A stretch of DNA of 64,000 bases, taken from Gigaspora rosea. Lineage: Eukaryota > Glomeromycota > Glomeromycetes > Diversisporales > Gigasporaceae. The stretch is from positions 1 to 64,000 of the forward strand of contig QKWP01001941.1 in NCBI GenBank assembly GCA_003550325.1, in the 5' to 3' direction. The position numbers and the translations under genes are program-made. Positions 57,823 to 64,000 of the stretch are shown in pieces; the stretch's first letter is position 1, and the number at the start of each line of letters is the position of its first letter. The notes under the pieces are model-generated. The model saw only the letters and a list, made by a program, of their open reading frames with translations. It did no database searches and was not told where the DNA came from.

Positions 57823-58434
57823 GGAATAACTGCACTTGTATCACTTAAAATCAAAAACTTTATTATTTTTTGATAAAAATTTGTTCAAATTATTAATATA
57901 TTATTGCCTGTTAGCTTAAAATATACTGCCAAAATAGAAGTATTAAACTTTGTAAATAAATTTGTATTTTCATCAGGTGTTTCAATAAGTGCTAATTATC
58001 CAATAGTGCTATTTGATGAAATAAACTTATATTATGAAACAAGATTCCAAGAATTATTAGCACCATTAGTATTACTTGGCTGATCATAAGAATATTTACT
58101 AGTAGGTCTTAATAAAAGATGAAAAGAATGAGCAAAAACTAAAACCATAATACCCAAAACAGCAAGAAATGAAAGATTTTTGTGCTACTCCAATTATAAT
58201 TGCAAAATATGTTCCAAAATATTCCAAAGCATGGAAAAATAATAAATAGGCTAGGTGCTGAGAAAGGGCCAAAAATGAAAAAAAAGATCTTTGGAAAATC
58301 AATTTTTATATTATAAATTACATAATAAATCATAAAAAAATGCAAACTTTAAAGAGCTATACTGCAAAATTTTATTAATACAACTACTTTTGTATCTTAA
58401 GTAAAAAATGATCCTAATTTTATTCTAAATTGAT

Positions 58435-58832
58435 CAGTTTTACTAAAGCACACCAATGGCATTCAAAGCTAGTGTCGGAAATTAGACCAGAGCATTATCA
58501 GAAAGTAGGTCAAAAAATTGTGTGACATAACTTGGTGTAATGTAACATGATCAGAAAAATTCAAAACAAACGTTTCTTTTGTCAAAAAAAGCTTATTTCT
58601 AAAAGTTTGCATAAGAAACCACTTTTTTAACTAAAAAAAAGCTTTTCTTGAGTGATTTTACTGTATAACAACCTAAACCCAAACCCTAGCTGAGCACTCA
58701 CCCTAACCCTAACCTAACATAAATGAACTTGAAAAAATTTTGGTACTGTTCACGTGGGGGTGCCGATACTGGGGTAGATATCAAATTTCCGATACTGGCG
58801 TTGAATGCCAGTGGTGTGATTTAGTAAAACTG
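58435..58832. mobile_element. Non-autonomous hAT-like element in the channel pseudogene
   Basis: The ends are CAGTTTTACTAAAGCACACC and, inward from the right, CAGTTTTACTAAATCACACC; the match runs about 50 bp to TATCGGAAATT. Exact 8-bp duplications AAATTGAT flank it (58427-58434, 58833-58840). The right terminal repeat has the same hairpin block found at 60-76 in this window. A telomere-like CCCTAACCCTAACC lies at 58701-58714. It separates the S3 and S4-S5 parts of the pseudogene. Confidence 0.9.
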
Positions 58833-61665
58833 AAATTGATTTATGTAAAAAAACCTCTTTTGAAAAATTGTTATTTTCAGCCCTTTTTCTAGCACTTAGC
58901 CCAAATATTTAATTTCAAGTAAAAAAAAAGAAATAGTTACAATCCAAATATATAGTTTTTCATCATGTAACTATATAAATTAAGTTATTGTTGGAATTAA
59001 TATTGCAGCAAGATCTATAAATAAAATTATAGTAAATTAAATTATAATAAATTAATTAATATTATAATATATAATAGTATTAAATGCTGTAATTAAATTA
59101 GAAATACTATATATACCAAACCAATTAAAAGAACTAGCATTATAAAATATTGGGTTATAAATAAATTGACAAGCTTCAAAAATAAAATGAATAAATCCAA
59201 AAAAGATAGTTGCTACTAAAAAAGTTGCTTGATAATTCCAAAAAATTATATCTTCTGGAATTTTGAAACTATCAAAAAATAATACATAAAAATTGAATAA
59301 ATCATCAAATAATAAAATAATATTTTATTCTATAGGTGTTCCATTTGAATTTAATAAGAGCTTTAATATTCCACCACTTATAATAGTCTGGCACATCAAG
59401 TGAAGTAAAAGGAATATCAGATAAGTATAATCTTTAGAATAAGTAGCAAAGTTCAATAAAGGAATTATTAAAGATACTGTTTTTTGAGAATAATTAGTAA
59501 AATATAGTGAATAAAACAAATAAGGAGATTCTAAAACTTTTTTAGGATATTGATTTTTTAAAAGGTCCATTGCTCAGAAATCCAAAAAAGCAAGTAATCA
59601 AATGAAGAAATAATGGAAAGTGAATTATCATATATTTCATGATGTTAAAAATGAGATAATGTAGAATAATTACATAGCTTTATTATAGTTTTTAGGAATT
59701 AGTAAATTAATTTTAGTTAAAAATCTTTTAGTTTCAGTAACTTTTAAATTTTTATTAAATTCTTCTAATTTTATTAGTACTAAAACAATTTGACTTGTAA
59801 ATAGCATAAAGTCACAAATATCACCACTCTTAAATATTGAAAAACCATATTCAAAACATTTATCAAATAATTGCTTAATCTTTTCCTTGCTTTCATATTG
59901 AGCTAGTTGATAAAATTTTTCTTTTCCATATAATTTTACTGCCAATCTATTATTTATATAATAATCTATAAATACATAAGTTGGAGGTGGTAAATATTTA
60001 AAGTTTGACTTATCAATCTTTTCAATAAAAAAATTAAAGGCAATAAAATTTCTCAGAGCAGTTTCAGATTCTTTTTTTTTTATCTCCATCACTCTATTCA
60101 TAAACTAAATAAAGTGCTTTTTTTTTAGCATTTATTGCATAAATTTGTATACCATCAAGGTAAGCAAATATAAAGTCTCCATTTTCAAACAATTTATTTT
60201 CTAAAATGTAACTATCTTCTTTGTCATAATATGTAAAATCTGTTTCATTAGTTGATTCCTTACCAATTATTGCTTGTAAAGTTGTATAATGACAGTCTTC
60301 CAAACCAATCCTATCTAGAGTATCTAGAGAAGTATTTATAATCCAAGTATATGATTCTCCATAGGATAATTTTTTAGGTTCATTCGAATAATTCTGAATT
60401 AAATTTTGGCCTGACTCACACTTTTCAGGGTATACTGTACAATTGGTTAATTTCTTTTATATTGAAAAATGTATTGCTAACATGGCACTTTTGGACTTGT
60501 AAATAAGATTTCCAATATTCATTATGTAATAATCTTTGAATCGACAAATAATTAATATCTTGTTTTATAATAAAATCAGAAATTATTTTGTATTCTTCAT
60601 AATTTTCATATTTTGGTGAATAAATATATAAAAAATCTTTAGTGTCTTAAGGCTTAAGTGTGTGAAGATTCAGTATATAATAGTTAAATATCTTAGTTAT
60701 GTTGTGGGCCAGAGAAAAATAGATATTGTCCAATAAAGCAGAAATTGTGCAAATTCTCTTTAAATGAACCTGAATAGTAAATAAATTATTAATCATGCTA
60801 TTTATATTTGTGGATAACTTTTTATATAAAATACTCACTATGTGCTACCACAGCACCAGATTCTGTAGAATAAACATAGATTAATGTTCCCTCATTGGGC
60901 TCAGGGACTAGATGCTGCTAGCAATTGTTATCGTCGTTCATTTCTAATTTTAATTTATACTTATATTAACTTAAGTTCCAATTTAATATATATTGCATTT
61001 CAAACTCCAAAGTTTTTAAGTTCCATTGCATGATTACAAATGGTATTTCAAAAACTAATAGCAATTTTCTATTTTTGAAAATAAATGATTTATCAAAATC
61101 TTTAATAAAATTTTCACATGTCCATTGTGGTTTGCCATTAAATTTTGAAAAGATATAGGCCCGACAAGCAGGATATTTTTTGACAATTACCAGATCTTCA
61201 TTTTCAAGAAAGGTAGCACTATCTTCATCTTCATCAAAAGATTCTTTTAATCCTTGTACATTTAATTCTTGTCTCGATTTAGTTGTAATGTCAATAATTT
61301 CTGATGCAATAAATTTGTTAGTACAAATTAGAATCCAATCACTAACGTTTAATTAATTTTAACTAACCAAAACTATAAGGATCATCTCTATATATTTCTA
61401 ATATGATTTGTATACAGTTTGAGACCCCTACTAAATCGCCTACATCTTCTAAGCCGATAATATAATCGAGTTCTTCGGAATTTATTAATTTATCAAACTT
61501 GAGTTCAAGATCTTCTGTGATAACCCATCCAACAAATGATTGATCTTCATAACTCCAGGTTACAATATATTGCATATTTGGTGAATAGCATAGTTACTTT
61601 ATTTTGTTTCCGCCATGCGGCTCAATAATGTTTCGTTTTTCTCTGTGCGAAGCATCTTCATCCAT

Positions 61666-62438
61666 ATCGATTATCAGATCCTTGAATCTTGAACTTATTT
61701 TAGATGCATAAGAATAATAAATTGGACGAGTAAAATTCAATAAGAAAATTTCTGATTTCGTTTTGAACTAACCTATACTAATATTTTGATAACAAACAAC
61801 TTGTTTATTCAATATTTGAAAAATTTTTATCAGCCTTTGAAAACAATAATGCATGTTGATAAATATATAAAGAATAAACAAGTAATGAAGCCAAAAATAG
61901 GCTAACAAAAAAAAGGCTGGTATAAAAGAGTGTGACATAGAACACAAATAGATAATTCAAGTAGAACCTCGAATGAAACAAGTAAAATCAAGGTAAAACT
62001 CGATACAAATATGGTCTTACATTTCCGACAAGGAAATTCAAAATTTTATCGTTATACTTAAGCATCGATTTTCATACAGAGCACAAATCATGACTAATAA
62101 TCTCTCAATCAGATGCTAGAGATTGTTCGCATCACTTAAATTGCATACTTTATTAATACTCCGTTCCTGGTAAAAAAATAAAATTTATTTTTGAATTACC
62201 ATGCCTTCTTATATAAATTCGCATATATTACTAATTATAATTAGTTACGTAGCTCACGATGATTTATAGTAATTACTTATTTCAATATTTAATAAAATTC
62301 ATTAAATTTAAATAATAATCATGCTTGGAGCTTTAATGAATCTCCATATGCAGTAAAAATTCCGACACAAATTCTCCGTTTTTCGAGCATAATTGTTTCT
62401 TAAATATTTCGTATATACTTAATACGAGGCAGAATAAT
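61666..62438. other. Intergenic stretch before the glycosyltransferase
   Basis: No gene seen. A plus-strand TATA box (GGTATAAAAGAG) lies at 61918-61929 with no clear frame in range, so it may be a former promoter. Confidence 0.45.
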
Positions 62439-62450
62439 GTATAAATAAAC
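62439..62450 (+). promoter_or_regulatory. TATA box of the glycosyltransferase gene
   Basis: GTATAAATAAAC-like sequence (TGTATAAATAAA), 61-72 bp upstream of the ATG at 62511. Position fits a TATA box. Confidence 0.5.
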
Positions 62451-62510
62451 CTTCTCTTAAAAAAATTAAATCAAAACAAACTTGTCACAAATTCATTAAA
62501 AAAGAGGAAA

Positions 62511-64000
62511 ATGCTTCCAAAAAATTTATTTTCGTTACTTTGGAATTTTATTATATTTATTATATTTTTTATAAATCAATCTTTCGGATCTGTGAATTTG
62601 ATTAAACGAGACTTGACCTTGAACAGAAGTAATGGACCCAAGAATATACTCACTACATCTATTATTGGTAGTAAGTTTATTGTTTTAACATATTTTATTA
62701 TTATTTATCATTATTCATAATAACAATTCAATTTAATAATTTTAATAATTACAGGAAGCCATCTTCCTCAAATATTAGAAATCTTGAAGATTTTACAAGA
62801 TCGAGGATATAATGTATATAATTTTATTTTAAACTTTGTTGTTTATAATTTAAGCAATTTATGCATAATTTATTATTTATTATTTATTCGATTTCTAGAT
62901 AACATTAATATTCCAGGAAATTATACGACACAATCCATCAATTACCGTTCAATTTCACAAGTTATTTTTGAAATTGAAGACTTTAACATTCGACGTCATA
63001 AACCTCCAGAAATAGATTAAGCATTCCTTGATAATGATTTTTCTAAGTTACTTTCAGTTGTAGCAAAAATTGGGATTCAATCCTACGTACCTTATTATAA
63101 TATTTATAAATAAATTAATGATGAGATCAATGCTAATTTATTTTTGTGTGATACTTTAATAAATGAACCATGTTTTGATCTCGCTTGAAAATTGGGAAAA
63201 CCAGCTATTGGAATTTCCTCAAACTTATTTCAATATAAGTGTTATTTGTTATAAAATTCTTTTTAATTTTATAATATATATATATATATATAATGATATT
63301 TCTTTTAATAAATTCGCCATACAAATTGGATCCTATAGTAGGATGTCATGCAAACATGGAAAATGAATCATTTTACAATAGATTTAAATGTGCGATTATA
63401 ATGCCTTAAATGCATGCTTGGTTTTCAAAAGAATCTCTAAAGGACCCTAACGCTAAATGGACAAATATAGGTATAGATCCATATTGGGACTCAAAAGGAA
63501 GAGTATCAAACTGTTTAATGTTGTCCAATAATTTTTATGGGTTTGAGGTGATTATAATTAATTTTTTGGTTATGATTAAATAAATTAACAAATTATTTAA
63601 ATTATACAAATTTCATTCTAAATATATTATCTTAATTATGATTAGGTACCAAGTTCTGATTCACCACTCCATCAAAACATTGGCCCTGTTATACCTGACA
63701 CTTTTCCATGTATAACTCCGGTTTTTGATTCATTTCTTAATACTCATACTCGAACAATATACTTTGCTCTTGGAACTAATGTAATCATATCTCCTCAAAA
63801 TATTATCACTATTTTAAAATCTTTTCTTGAATTAATCGATCAAAATGTTATTGATGGTGTGATATGGTCTACTATAAGAACAGATATTTTGAAATCTCTT
63901 CAATTAACAAATTTTAGCAGTCAAATATCTTCCATATTAAATAACGAACATCCTCATATTCATATCTCTAAATTTTCCCCTCAATTTGCAATATTACCTC
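62511..64000 (+). pseudogene. UDP-glycosyltransferase family gene, broken and cut by window end
   Basis: From the ATG at 62511 the first exon gives a signal peptide (LLWNFIIFIIFFINQSFG) and KNILTTSIIG; after a GTAAGT...CAG intron (62671-62754) comes SHLPQILEILKILQDRGYN, the N-terminal start of UDP-glucuronosyl/glucosyltransferases. Further exons give NIPGNYTTQSINYRSISQVI (62910), AKIGIQSYVPYYNIY (63070), INEPCFDLA and KLGKPAIGISSNL (63160-63215), MHAWFSKESLKDPNAKW (63412) and, after an intron ending at 63646, PDTFPCITPVFDSFLNTHTR then TIYFALGTNVIISPQNI and HPHIHISKFSPQFAILP. In-frame TAA, TAA and TGA codons lie near 63018, 63110 and 63187, and the second junction does not keep frame, so this copy is probably dead. 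The family transfers sugars from UDP-sugars to lipophilic acceptors in the secretory pathway. The C-terminal donor-binding signature lies beyond the window. Confidence 0.8.

Larger units (their letters stand above)
57415..61665 (-). pseudogene. Decayed paralogue of the 15.4-kb channel gene
   Basis: Read on minus from an ATG at 61665, the same exon order as in the 15359-19617 gene can be followed: SPNMQYIVTWSYEDQSFVGW (blade-like, 61570), DITTKSRQ (61290), TFLENEDLVIVKKYPACRAY (61190), YVYSTESGAVVAH (60850), FEYGFSIFKSGDICDFMLF (59840), LTKINLLIPKNY (59690), PYLFYSLYFTNYSQKTVSLI (59510), DLAAILIPTIT (59010), ALEYFGTYFAIIIGVAQK (58220), NTSILAVYFKLTG (57930), and S6 as FSFFTTIYFLDLFILLL (57480). 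Stops and frame breaks are scattered in most exons, beginning with a stop after about 23 codons. Two MITEs (58435-58832 and 57577-57822) interrupt the membrane part. It is clearly non-functional, and similarity to the intact copy is moderate, so the duplication is not recent. Confidence 0.88.

Noticed and set aside
1-64000. LTR retroelements, Polinton-like or other virus-like elements
   Set aside because: I looked for long direct repeats with reverse transcriptase, integrase or capsid-like frames and saw none.

Overview
The window looks like nuclear DNA of an arbuscular mycorrhizal fungus (Glomeromycotina, Rhizophagus-like). The reasons are the very AT-rich composition, few genes with short AT-rich introns (GTAAGT or GTATAT to TAG), heavy invasion by transposons and MITEs, and the protein families present: a long fungal tyrosinase, a large ion-transport-domain protein, a UDP-glycosyltransferase, and a Pif1-type Helitron. 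The species is inferred from family content, not proven.

Layout. 1-15.3 kb has no convincing host gene. It holds a Tc1 element (1.49-2.83 kb), a tRNA-headed SINE with target-site duplications (3.55-4.04 kb), and several terminal-inverted-repeat (TIR) elements, including a nest of palindromes inside an ATCCGG-rich element (11.19-12.68 kb). 15.36-19.62 kb is the best host gene: seven exons that join in frame to 1197 codons, with a propeller-like N-terminal part and six C-terminal membrane segments with a pore loop. 23.54-25.48 kb (minus) is a two-exon tyrosinase of 606 residues. 25.6-41.4 kb is repeat territory: two hAT-type non-autonomous elements with exact 8-bp duplications, a mariner-like element nested in one of them, a 708-bp SINE with a perfect 13-bp duplication, two inverted copies of one MITE, an alternating-palindrome array, and a decayed hAT transposase. 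41.4-44.06 kb is a gene-free, C-poor tract. 44.07-48.17 kb (minus) is a near-complete but broken Helitron. 49.29-49.60 kb is a stub of an AAA ATPase. 52.09-53.11 kb (minus) is an intact single-exon gene of unknown function with two OB-fold-like segments and a nuclear localisation signal. 55.03-57.17 kb is another alternating-palindrome array carrying three insertions. 57.4-61.67 kb (minus) is a decayed paralogue of the 15.4-kb channel gene, hit by two MITEs. 62.51 kb to the end is a broken UDP-glycosyltransferase gene that runs out of the window.

The functional host loci (channel-like receptor, tyrosinase, OB-like protein) show no operon-like link. Most of the window is a record of insertions, many with readable target-site duplications, so relative ages can be inferred from nesting. 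The most unusual signals are a family of alternating inverted repeats with a GATATCTT core at four loci, the intact/decayed channel pair, and stop codons in the DNA transposons that look like CGA-to-TGA changes, suggesting decay of methylated CpG. I saw no LTR retroelement, Polinton-like or virus-like element, CRISPR array or rRNA gene.
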